Part shown: positions 6,467-13,060 of the stretch, piece after piece
Layout: the number at the start of each line of letters is the position of its first letter
How positions within the stretch are numbered: position 1 is the stretch's first letter
DNA from: Akkermansia sp.
GTDB lineage: Bacteria; Verrucomicrobiota; Verrucomicrobiia; Verrucomicrobiales; Akkermansiaceae
Reading direction: 5' to 3'
Assembly (NCBI GenBank): GCA_017628435.1
Contig: JAGBZE010000066.1
Coordinates: 1 to 13,402, forward strand
Length of the DNA: 13,402 bases
Position numbers and translations under genes: made by a program
Notes under the pieces: model-generated
What the model saw: only the letters and a program-made list of their open reading frames with translations
Databases searched by the model: none
What the model was told of the DNA's origin: nothing

Positions 6467-6622
6467 ATGGCGGACTTCATCATTATTCTTATTCTGCTGG
6501 TGCTGGGCGGACTTGCCCTGCGCTCATGCCTGAGGAAGAAGAAAGGAGGAGACTGCTGCTCCGGGGGCTGCGGAAGCTGCCACGGCAACTGCCACCAGCA
6601 AAACAAGCGCCCCCGCCCCTGA
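6467..6622 (+). CDS. FeoB-associated Cys-rich membrane protein (small)
   Basis: 51 residues. One membrane segment occupies residues 4-18 (FIIILILLVLGGLAL), followed by a basic stretch (RSCLRKKKGG) and a Cys/His cluster (CC...C..CH...CH, residues 30-43; six Cys in total with C21). This layout matches the short FeoB-associated Cys-rich membrane proteins (Pfam family of that name) found directly after feoB in many bacteria. Their proposed role is to assist FeoB, possibly by metal binding at the cytoplasmic face; the biochemistry is not settled. It begins 19 bases after feoB and ends 34 bases before the porin gene, so all four genes are likely one transcript. No ribosome binding site is evident. 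Confidence 0.85.
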   Translation: MADFIIILILLVLGGLALRSCLRKKKGGDCCSGGCGSCHGNCHQQNKRPRP

Positions 6623-6656
6623 CCCGCTACCCGCCCCACACACATAGAACCACATC

Positions 6657-7892
6657 ATGAAGCATACGAACATCATCGCAATGGCACTGGCCGGGCTTGC
6701 CGCCCTGCCCGTGATCGCAGGCGAAACCTCAGAGCCTACGGCAGGAGAACTTCTCCAGGGAATCAATATGTTCATCCCCGAGGAAGGTGACCCCGCTTAT
6801 AAAATCACCGCCAACGAGAAATACGGCACCCAGTGGTATGCTGATGCCGCTTATGGCTACTGGCAGACGGATAACGCCATTCCCGGCACCAACCGTCACA
6901 ATAACTACTTCCTCCTTCACGCCGCTCTTAACCAGCGAATCATTGAGAACAGCGTGAGCGGCGGCACCTGGCTGCGCGCCGAGTTCTCCGGCTCCTGGGC
7001 CCTGGATGGCCGCTCCGCCAAGAAGAGCAGCCACTTCTGCGATGGTTTCGGCAGCGTTTCCTGGGTGCATACCGATGTTTACGGCCCGGCAGAGGCCGTG
7101 ATTCCGGAGCTTTCCGTGATGCACTATTTCAACGGCGGGAAGAGCTGTATCATCGGCGGCATGGTGAATCTCACCAACTATTTTGACTGCGTGAGCATTG
7201 CGAATGACTCCTTCTCCAGCTTCGTGAACTACTCCTTTGTGAATACCAGCATTGTGCCCCTCACGGATGCCAACCTGGGCGTGATTCTGCAGCAGGAGCT
7301 CAACGAAAGCAACTACATCATGGGTGCCATCTCCCGCACGGATTCCGACTACCGCAGCAATCCCTTCCGATTCAGCGATGGCCACGGCTACCTGGTTGTG
7401 GGTGAATGGGGCCGCATCTTTGCCGATGGAGATGCCACCTTCCGCCTCACCCCCTTCTACCAGCACATTGATAATGATGGCGAAAGCAACCAGCGCAACT
7501 GGGGCGTGGGCGCCAGCATCGAATACACCCTGTGCGATGCCTGCACCGTCTACGCCCGCACCGGTATTGCCCGCTACGATGAGCTGGGCAACGCCGCAGA
7601 GCTGAGCATGGGCACTCACCTGAAGCTCATCCCCAGCCGCGAGGATGATTTCCTGGGTATTTCCTACGGCATTTTCCGCGGAGCCATCAATAATGATAGT
7701 GCCCCCGCCTACATTGATGAGGAAACCGAGCGCGAAGGCCACAAGTACGAACAGGTACTGGAAATCACCTACAGTCTGCAGCTGAATGATTACCTGAAGC
7801 TCATGCCCCATTACCAGTTCATCCAGAACCCGGCCTACCGCAGCACCAGCCACGAAAGCATCTGGGGTGTGCAGACCGTTCTGTCGTTCTGA
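6657..7892 (+). CDS. OprB-family outer-membrane porin
   Basis: 411 residues. An N-terminal signal peptide (basic start, hydrophobic residues 5-20, likely cut near A21/G22) directs export. The mature part alternates aromatic and polar residues, as in a beta barrel, and ends in Phe (VLSF), the usual outer-membrane assembly signal. OprB-like stretches are seen: the GGMVNLTNYFD...ANDSFSSF...F segment (about 167-200), the NWGVGASIEY strand, and the final LKLMPHYQFIQNPAY followed by WGVQTVLSF. OprB porins pass carbohydrates in Pseudomonas; the substrate here is not predictable. Its place 34 bases behind the feo genes, and upstream of the first good terminator, suggests co-expression with iron uptake, perhaps to let Fe(II) or small chelates cross the outer membrane. 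That role is inference. Confidence 0.85.
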   Translation: MKHTNIIAMALAGLAALPVIAGETSEPTAGELLQGINMFIPEEGDPAYKITANEKYGTQWYADAAYGYWQTDNAIPGTNRHNNYFLLHAALNQRIIENSVSGGTWLRAEFSGSWALDGRSAKKSSHFCDGFGSVSWVHTDVYGPAEAVIPELSVMHYFNGGKSCIIGGMVNLTNYFDCVSIANDSFSSFVNYSFVNTSIVPLTDANLGVILQQELNESNYIMGAISRTDSDYRSNPFRFSDGHGYLVVGEWGRIFADGDATFRLTPFYQHIDNDGESNQRNWGVGASIEYTLCDACTVYARTGIARYDELGNAAELSMGTHLKLIPSREDDFLGISYGIFRGAINNDSAPAYIDEETEREGHKYEQVLEITYSLQLNDYLKLMPHYQFIQNPAYRSTSHESIWGVQTVLSF

Positions 7893-7935
7893 TGCGCCGA
7901 TAATTGTTGTGCTGTAACGTGTATTGCAGTAAAAC

Positions 7936-7967
7936 GCCCCGCCGGGAAGTCGTGTGCCCGGCGGGGC
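7936..7967. terminator. strong hairpin terminator, probably bidirectional
   Basis: An 11-bp perfect GC-rich stem, GCCCCGCCGGG (7936-7946) with CCCGGCGGGGC (7957-7967), and a 10-base loop. On the plus strand it is followed by a T-containing ACTATTTCTTCT stretch. On the minus strand it is followed by GTTTTAC. It lies between the convergent porin and J-domain genes and should end both the feo operon and the minus-strand operon. Confidence 0.8.
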
Positions 7968-8061
7968 AACTATTTCTTCTGAAATGCAACAGCCAGCATG
8001 CGCTGGTCAGGCGGAAGCCATCTCCGGCGGCGTCACTTCAAGCCCGTAAGAAGAAGAAGTC

Positions 8062-8826
8062 TCACTTACCTTCCTCATCTGCGGAGGCTTCTTCCGCCGC
8101 CGGCTCGGCAGGAGGATTGGAGAAATCTCCTTTTTCCAGATAATAGGCAGCGGCGCGGTTGCCCTGGGCGGCGGCTTTCTGCCACCATTCGCGGGCAGCA
8201 GCGCGATCCATCTGCGCCCCGGCATCACCGGAATACAGCAGAAGTCCCATGCGAAGCTGGGCGCGGGCATCGCCAGCAGCAGCGGCCTGCTCCAGATCAG
8301 CCCGCATGCGGGCCAGGCGCTCGCGCACAATCTCAGCAGCGGGCTCCGCCTTCTCCTTCTTCGGAGCGGAAGAAGGCGGCCCGAAAGAGCGCCCCCCTGT
8401 TCGCAACACAAACGGAGCCAGGGCACTTACCCAGAAAAGCCCCATCAGCCAGATAACAATCGGGTGCATCTTCTTGCGGCGGGGCAGAATGGTAAACCTC
8501 CGCCTCGGTGCCGAGGAGCGTTTCTGCCGCCCTGCTCTTCGTCGCACGGAGAAACGGGCAACCCGCTGCATGCTGGCCAGCTCCGGCGCATCAGCATAAC
8601 GCAAATCACGCTCACGAGCCTCATCATACAGGCGCCGCTCTGTCTCATTGCCCAGAATACGGTAGGCTTCAGCAATGAGCTTGAAGCGTTCTTCTGCAGC
8701 CGCATCTCCGGGATTCACATCCGGGTGAAATTTTCTTGCCTGTCGGTAGTAGGCCAGCTTGAGCTCCGCCTGAGGAACCGTGGGTTCCACATCCAGCAGC
8801 TCATAATAGTCCGGCCGGGGGCTCAT
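8062..8826 (-). CDS. membrane-anchored J-domain protein with Sel1-like repeats
   Basis: 254 residues. Residues about 5-72 are a J domain with the HPD motif at 34-36, which in this family stimulates Hsp70 (DnaK) ATPase activity. An Arg-rich linker (88-118) precedes one membrane segment (about 121-141). A second part (about 165-230) contains Sel1-like/TPR-like helices: A-GDARAQLRMGLLLYSG, then AREWWQKAAAQGNRAAAYYL. The tail is acidic. There is no Gly/Phe region or CxxCxGxG zinc motif, so it is a class III J protein and not DnaJ itself. With the J domain before the membrane segment, it probably sits in the cytoplasm, and a periplasmic Sel1 part is possible. Its ATG overlaps the upstream SDR stop (ATGA, 8826-8823), so it is the last gene of the yqeY-ispD-SDR operon. 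The partner is unknown. Confidence 0.88.
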   Translation of the reverse strand: MSPRPDYYELLDVEPTVPQAELKLAYYRQARKFHPDVNPGDAAAEERFKLIAEAYRILGNETERRLYDEARERDLRYADAPELASMQRVARFSVRRRAGRQKRSSAPRRRFTILPRRKKMHPIVIWLMGLFWVSALAPFVLRTGGRSFGPPSSAPKKEKAEPAAEIVRERLARMRADLEQAAAAGDARAQLRMGLLLYSGDAGAQMDRAAAREWWQKAAAQGNRAAAYYLEKGDFSNPPAEPAAEEASADEEGK

Positions 8827-9641
8827 GCCTCACCTTTCCACTCGCGGGCCAGCTCCTCGACCGTACAGATAGGTTCCCACCCCAATGCGACCAGGCGGGA
8901 GCAATCCACCCGCATATCCGACACCCCGCGCACCGAAGGTTCCGAGGACTCCGGGACAGAATCCAGGTTAAAAATAGTCTCCAGGCGGGAGTAAATATCC
9001 TTCTTCGAGAAACTCTCGCCGCAGACATTGTAAATGCCATCCTGCAGCCAGGCCTGTGTGCCCAGCAGCATGAGGGCATCCGCAGCATCCTCCACGTGCA
9101 GGTAATTCAGCATGCGGGAATCCTCACCCGGCAAATTGGGCAATCCCTTCATGAAACGGCGCAGCAGTTCGCAACGCTCCGGCCCATAAAGCGGAGCCAG
9201 ACGCGCCACCACACCGCCACCAGCCAACACCACCTGCTCGGCCTCCAGCAGAACCCTGGCGCGTTCCGAATCCGCCAGCGCGGGCGATTCCTCCGTCACC
9301 GTCTCGCCGTTTCGGCCAGCGTACACCGAGGTGGAGGAACAGAACACCACGCGGGTGCCGCTGAGCATGTGGTCCAGATTCAGCGCCGGCTCCAGATAGG
9401 CCTGCCGGTAATCCTCCGGGGTGCCCCCGTGGGTAGCCATGCAGCAGAACACAATATCCGGCACCATGCGGGTCAGGGCGTGCCGCAGCACGGCTTCATC
9501 TGCCGCACTGCCGCGCAGATTCGCTACAGCCGCCGGGTCAATGGTCAGCACATGTGCGCCCTCCTCCCGGCACGCTTCTGCCAGCACAGAGCCGAGGAAC
9601 CCGGCCCCGACAACCCAGATTCTATGTTCCCTGAGGCTCAT
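8823..9641 (-). CDS. NAD(P)-dependent epimerase-like protein (atypical SDR, YeeZ-like)
   Basis: 272 residues, Rossmann-fold nucleotide-sugar-epimerase superfamily. GAGFLG (12-17) is the glycine-rich dinucleotide site, CSSTSVY (101-107) is the central beta strand with the catalytic-position Ser/Tyr, RLAPLYGP (147-154) and HVEDAADAL (182-190) are typical. The usual YxxxK is not complete: Y107 is followed at +4 by N111. The segment DEL-type TEESPALADSERARVLLEAEQ fits the YeeZ-like atypical SDR group, whose members also lack a standard Lys and mostly have no known substrate. Its start overlaps the ispD stop (ATGA, 9641-9638), and its own stop overlaps the J-domain start. The family call is good; the reaction is unknown. 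Confidence 0.85.
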   Translation of the reverse strand: MSLREHRIWVVGAGFLGSVLAEACREEGAHVLTIDPAAVANLRGSAADEAVLRHALTRMVPDIVFCCMATHGGTPEDYRQAYLEPALNLDHMLSGTRVVFCSSTSVYAGRNGETVTEESPALADSERARVLLEAEQVVLAGGGVVARLAPLYGPERCELLRRFMKGLPNLPGEDSRMLNYLHVEDAADALMLLGTQAWLQDGIYNVCGESFSKKDIYSRLETIFNLDSVPESSEPSVRGVSDMRVDCSRLVALGWEPICTVEELAREWKGEA

Positions 9642-10306
9642 ACGCGGTGTTTCCAGATAAGTTCGGCCAGCTCCAGATCCCCCGGCAGCGTGATTTTCAG
9701 GTTAGCCCCGCCTTGCACCAGCTGGGTAGGCACACCGAGAGCCTCCACGGCAGAAACCTCATCAGTAACCACCAGGGCATTTTGCTTCACATACTGATAT
9801 GCCTGGAGGAGAAGCTCCAGGCGGAAAATCTGCGGGGTTTCCATGCCCCACAAATGCTCGCGGCTCACCTTCTCCGGCAGGGACTTGCCGTCGGCATCCG
9901 CACGCTTCAGGGTATCCACCACCGGGTGGGCGCAGGTGGCCGCGCCAGTCTCCTCCGCAGCAGCCAGACACGCCGCAATCCCCTGCGGTGTAATCAGCGG
10001 GCGGGCACCATCGTGCACCGCCACCATACGGGTACCCACCGGCAGCGCTGCAAGGCCGGCCGCCACAGAATCCTGTCGCTCCGCGCCGCCATCCACCCGG
10101 CTCACCGGCACGGGAAAATCTGCAGCCGCCAGCCCGGTTTCCACCCAGCGGGATTCCGGACACACCACCACCACCGCAGCAGCACCGGCTGCCACAAAGG
10201 CATCCACACTGCGGCGCAGCACCGGCACACCTGCCAGCGGAGCCGCCAGTTTATCAAACCCGGCACGGCGGGAGCTGCCCGCCGCAACAATGACAGCGCA
10301 GAACAT
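9638..10306 (-). CDS. ispD: 2-C-methyl-D-erythritol 4-phosphate cytidylyltransferase
   Basis: 222 residues, normal IspD length; cytoplasmic. It transfers CMP from CTP to MEP, the third step of the MEP isoprenoid pathway. Motifs in order: AAGSSRRAGFDKL (R13 and K19 at the positions that hold the triphosphate), GGAERQDSV (73-81), VHDGARP (97-103, metal-binding D99), SREHLW (R149), TPQIF (157-161), TDE (181-183) and NLKITLPGDL (K204). All catalytic positions known from E. coli IspD appear present. It starts 15 bases after the yqeY stop, with no clear ribosome binding site, and overlaps the following SDR gene by four bases. No ispF is fused or adjacent. Confidence 0.95.
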   Translation of the reverse strand: MFCAVIVAAGSSRRAGFDKLAAPLAGVPVLRRSVDAFVAAGAAAVVVVCPESRWVETGLAAADFPVPVSRVDGGAERQDSVAAGLAALPVGTRMVAVHDGARPLITPQGIAACLAAAEETGAATCAHPVVDTLKRADADGKSLPEKVSREHLWGMETPQIFRLELLLQAYQYVKQNALVVTDEVSAVEALGVPTQLVQGGANLKITLPGDLELAELIWKHRV

Positions 10307-10321
10307 AACAGAAATAAAAAA

Positions 10322-10768
10322 TCAGTTCAGACGAGAACCTACCAGCTGGGACAGCAGCTTGCCGGGGGCGCGCCCCTCCGTACGGGCCTGCATCTCCTTC
10401 ATCACGCGGCCCATATCCATCTTGCTGGTAGCACCCAGTTCTGCAATCACAGCCTCCAGCACGGGCAGAATCTCAGCCTCGGTCATTTCGCTGGGCAGCA
10501 GAGCCATGAGCACCTTGATTTCGGCCTGTTCCTTCTCCACCTGCTCAGTGCGGCCAGCCTGGGCATAGAGAGCAATGGCATCCTCGCGCTGCTTGATCTG
10601 CTTGCGCACCACGTTCTGCTCCTCAGCAGGAGTCAATTCAGCATTCACGCTGCCCTTAGCCAGGCGAGCGGTCTGCAGAGCTGCCTTCAACCCACGCAAT
10701 GCCCCCAGTGCCACGGTATCCTTGGCACGCATAGCCGTCTTCATCCCCTCAGTAATCTGGTCATTCAT
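10322..10768 (-). CDS. yqeY: GatB/YqeY domain protein
   Basis: 148 residues, typical length for YqeY. The family shares the helical tRNA-binding-type domain of GatB and is proposed to act with tRNA amidotransferases, but its role is not firmly known. Seen: an all-helical N-terminal part (ITEGMKTAMRAKDTVALGALRGLKAAL), the E-x-x-VVRKQIKQREDAI segment, EIKVLMALLPSEMTEAEI, and the C-terminal GKxMGxVM-like DMGRVMKEMQARTEGRAPGKLLSQLV. The ATG at 10768 was chosen because the family begins there and a GAAGG stretch lies five bases upstream. The frame is open to 10852, but the added 28 residues have no family character. It is the first gene of a four-gene minus-strand operon. Confidence 0.92.
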   Translation of the reverse strand: MNDQITEGMKTAMRAKDTVALGALRGLKAALQTARLAKGSVNAELTPAEEQNVVRKQIKQREDAIALYAQAGRTEQVEKEQAEIKVLMALLPSEMTEAEILPVLEAVIAELGATSKMDMGRVMKEMQARTEGRAPGKLLSQLVGSRLN

Positions 10769-10778
10769 AGTACCTTCA

Positions 10779-10808
10779 TAAATACCACAGTCACACGCGC
10801 ATGCGCAA
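10779..10808 (-). promoter_or_regulatory. weak candidate promoter of the yqeY-ispD operon
   Basis: On the minus strand, TTGCGC, an 18-base spacer and TATTTA precede the yqeY ATG, with ten bases between the TATTTA and the start codon. The element includes the 10-bp palindrome GCGCATGCGC (10797-10806). Matches to consensus are only moderate. Confidence 0.3.
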
Positions 10809-10873
10809 GGCTGAATTGCGTCAATTTCTGCGACGAACAGCCTGAAACGCACTTTCCAGCGGTTTTTCCGGAC

Positions 10874-10902
10874 TTGACCCGGGGAGAGCTAAGGCGTATA
10901 CT
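10874..10902 (+). promoter_or_regulatory. manC promoter, -10 box seven bases before ATG
   Basis: TTGACC (10874-10879), a 17-base spacer and TATACT (10897-10902) are close to consensus. The start codon is at 10910, so the predicted +1 falls on or next to the A of ATG, giving a leaderless manC mRNA. AAGG at 10905-10908 is one base from the ATG, too close to serve as a normal ribosome binding site. Confidence 0.65.
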
Positions 10903-10909
10903 CCAAGGC

Positions 10910-11971
10910 ATGAGTAACTACGCCCTCATTCTCGCCGGCGGCAGCGGCACGCGTTTCTGGCCGCTTTCCCGCAATGCCAAGCCCAAGCAGCTTCTCGACC
11001 TTTTCGGCAGCGGCACCATGCTGCGCCAGGCCATTGACCGCGTGAAGGGGCTTGTACCGGCGGAAAACATTTTCATTCTCACTAACCACCTGCAGGAGGC
11101 AGAGGTGCGCCGCCAGGCTGCCGAGCTGCCCGCCGCCAATATCGTGGCCGAGCCCGCCCGCCGCGATACTGCGCCCGCCGTGGCGCTGGGCGTAGGCCTT
11201 ATCGCCGCCCGCGACCCGCAGGCCAACATGATTATCATCCCCAGCGATTCGCTGATTCTGGATGACGATGCCTTCCGCGCCCTGGCAGAAGATGCGCTTT
11301 CCCTGGCTGGCCGCGAGGCCGCCCTCATCACCATCGGCATCAAACCCACCTGGGCCTGCCCGAGCTACGGCTATATCGAACGCGCCGGCAAGCTGGAGGA
11401 CGCAGCCCTCACCCACAATTGCTACGAGGTGGTGCGCTTCCGCGAAAAACCGGATGCCGCCACGGCTGCCGATTACCTGGCCAGCGGTAATTTTTCCTGG
11501 AACGCCGGCATGTTCATCTGGAATGTGGCCCATGTGCGCAGCCAGCTTGCCGCCCACAGCCCGGAACTGGCCAGCTTCATCGATAAGCTGACCGCCTCTA
11601 CCGACCTGCCGCAGTTCATCACCGAAGAATTCCCGCAGCTTACCCCCATTTCCATCGACTTTGCCCTGCTGGAGAAAGCCGACCGAGTACTGAACTTTGA
11701 GGCCACCTTCGACTGGGACGACGTGGGTTCCTGGATTTCCGTGGGCAAGTACCTGCCGCAGCAGGAGGGAGGCAACGTGAGCAACAGTCCGCTGAGCCAG
11801 GTACAGGCAGGCAACAACATTGTCTTCACCGATTCCGGCAAGCGTGTGGCACTGGTGGGGGTAGATGACCTCATCGTGGTTGACACAGGCGATGCCCTGC
11901 TCGTAGCCCGCCGCTCCGAGGCCGACAAGATTAAAAACATCGTCTCCGGACTGCCGGAAAATCTGGTCTGA
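10910..11971 (+). CDS. manC: mannose-1-phosphate guanylyltransferase (short, monofunctional)
   Basis: 353 residues; forms GDP-mannose from GTP and mannose-1-phosphate in the cytoplasm for glycan or nucleotide-sugar synthesis. Motifs: LAGGSGTRFWPLSR...KPKQLL (8-29, nucleotide-binding pyrophosphorylase signature), EPARRDTAPAV (81-91), IIPSDSLI (109-116), FREKPD (177-182), WNAGMFIW (197-204) and FDWDDVGSW (267-275). It lacks the C-terminal phosphomannose isomerase domain of the ~470-residue bifunctional enzymes, so it is the short type common in bacteria. The frame is open far upstream (to 9647), but that part is antisense to ispD and yqeY. The pyrophosphorylase fold begins at the ATG at 10910, right after a strong promoter. 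The stop overlaps the ruvX ATG by one base (TGATG). Confidence 0.94.
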   Translation: MSNYALILAGGSGTRFWPLSRNAKPKQLLDLFGSGTMLRQAIDRVKGLVPAENIFILTNHLQEAEVRRQAAELPAANIVAEPARRDTAPAVALGVGLIAARDPQANMIIIPSDSLILDDDAFRALAEDALSLAGREAALITIGIKPTWACPSYGYIERAGKLEDAALTHNCYEVVRFREKPDAATAADYLASGNFSWNAGMFIWNVAHVRSQLAAHSPELASFIDKLTASTDLPQFITEEFPQLTPISIDFALLEKADRVLNFEATFDWDDVGSWISVGKYLPQQEGGNVSNSPLSQVQAGNNIVFTDSGKRVALVGVDDLIVVDTGDALLVARRSEADKIKNIVSGLPENLV

Positions 11972-12402
11972 TGCACCCTGCCCTCGGTATAGATTACGGC
12001 GAAGCCCGCATCGGCATTGCCGCCACAGATGCCTGCGGCATCCTGGCACACCCGGTGGAGAGCATTCACCTGCAACGCACCGAGCCGCTGGAGCGCATCG
12101 CCACTCTGGTGAAGGAGCGCGGCATCCGCACCCTGGTGCTGGGGCTGCCGCTCCGCATGGATGGTACCGAGGGCACTGCCTGCGCCAAGGTGCGAGCCTT
12201 CGGCGAAAAGCTGCGCACCCGCCTGCCCGAGCTGCCGCTCATCTACGTGGATGAATACCTGACCACCACCGTGGCACAGGAAAAACTGCACCAGGCCGGC
12301 AAGAAGGCAAAAAACTTCAAACCTATCATCGACCAGGCTGCCGCTGTGGAAATTCTGAACAACTGGCTGGATTCCCAGGCTCCCATGCTGGAGGATTTTT
12401 AA
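11971..12402 (+). CDS. ruvX: RuvX/YqgF, putative pre-16S rRNA nuclease
   Basis: 143 residues, normal for the YqgF family; RNase H-like fold, cytoplasmic. In E. coli YqgF is needed for 5' maturation of 16S rRNA; older annotation calls it a Holliday junction resolvase. Motifs: GIDYGEARIG (6-15, with D8), LVLGLPLRMDGTEG (55-67), YVDEYLTT (92-99, E95) and the terminal DQAAAVEILNNWL (121-133, D121), together supplying the acidic active-site set. The ATG overlaps the manC stop by one base, so translation is probably coupled. The next gene starts three bases after its stop. Confidence 0.95.
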   Translation: MHPALGIDYGEARIGIAATDACGILAHPVESIHLQRTEPLERIATLVKERGIRTLVLGLPLRMDGTEGTACAKVRAFGEKLRTRLPELPLIYVDEYLTTTVAQEKLHQAGKKAKNFKPIIDQAAAVEILNNWLDSQAPMLEDF

Positions 12403-12405
12403 CCC

Positions 12406-12783
12406 GTGATGACTGCGGATTTCCATTCCCTGACCGGAATTCTGCTGTTGCTGGCATTCTGCATCCCGCCCTGGCTGGGGCTGCGAACCGTGCCGGAAAC
12501 AGCCAGAAAACGCCCTGTCTGGATGGAAATCGCGCTCAATTTCCTGTGGAGCGGCCTCATTCTCACGCCTCTTATCCTCTTTATATGGAATACTGAGGTA
12601 AATATCGCCTTTGCCTGCAGCATCATGCTCTGTTCCGCAATCATCACGCCATTCTACGCGACGCGCATCTCATGGGTCCTGGCCTGGCGGCAGGTACTCA
12701 AGGCCTGCCTGGTAAGTCTGGGTTTCTTCCTGCTGGAAGCCGTGCTGTTTTTCGGTGCATTGTTCTGTCTGGTCGCAAACTGA
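12406..12783 (+). CDS. hypothetical four-segment inner-membrane protein
   Basis: 125 residues from a GTG at 12406, or 124 from the adjacent ATG at 12409. GGAGG at 12390-12394 lies 11 bases before the GTG and 14 before the ATG, so the start is unsettled. Four hydrophobic segments are visible at about 9-25, 43-61, 67-85 and 101-123, with short charged links (VPETARKRPVW). There is no signal peptide and no motif I recognise. It begins three bases after ruvX and is the last gene of manC-ruvX. Function unknown. Confidence 0.75.
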   Translation: MMTADFHSLTGILLLLAFCIPPWLGLRTVPETARKRPVWMEIALNFLWSGLILTPLILFIWNTEVNIAFACSIMLCSAIITPFYATRISWVLAWRQVLKACLVSLGFFLLEAVLFFGALFCLVAN

Positions 12784-12793
12784 TTTTCCCAAC

Positions 12794-12805
12794 GGGGCAA
12801 GCCCC
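12794..12805 (+). terminator. weak hairpin after the manC-ruvX operon
   Basis: GGGGC-AA-GCCCC (12794-12805) lies 11 bases after the last stop of the operon. The stem is short, with effectively four pairs once a four-base loop is allowed, and is followed only by a scattered T stretch (CAGTTTTAC). It is the only candidate terminator before the next promoter. Confidence 0.35.
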
Positions 12806-12978
12806 ATTGCTCAGTTTTACGCTGCGCACGGACATAGAGCGCACTCCAGATTCATGAGACAAGCCGTATCATCGGAGTAACAAGCAGGCAACACCGACAT
12901 AATTTATCAAATTGGCGACCTCAGCACTCCTGAAACAGCATTTTCCTGCAAAACTTCAACAAAAACAGCCAAAGATAC

Positions 12979-13007
12979 TTGCAAATGGCGGGCCGGAGTG
13001 TTACAAT
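12979..13007 (+). promoter_or_regulatory. promoter of the CoA-binding protein gene
   Basis: TTGCAA (12979-12984), a 17-base spacer and TACAAT (13002-13007) form a good sigma-70-type promoter. Predicted start near 13014, giving a leader of about 47 bases. That leader holds a small hairpin (TGCGG/CCGCA, 13012-13023) followed by TTTTT at 13031-13035. There is no Shine-Dalgarno sequence before the ATG. Confidence 0.6.
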
Positions 13008-13060
13008 CATCTGCGGAGCCGCATACTGGCTTTTTAACTTTCAACCATAACTAATCAATC

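Noticed and set aside
6729..7853. A 374-codon minus-strand frame opposite the porin gene
   Set aside because: Shadow frame with no recognisable signature. The plus-strand protein has a signal peptide and porin features.
9647..10909. Open frame extending manC upstream by about 420 codons
   Set aside because: The added part is antisense to ispD and yqeY, rich in His/Arg/Gln without domain character. The pyrophosphorylase fold and a near-consensus promoter both fix the start at 10910.
13012..13035. Hairpin plus T-run in the leader of the CoA-binding gene as an attenuator
   Set aside because: The stem is five pairs with a two-base loop, and the T-run is seven bases away, too weak to call.
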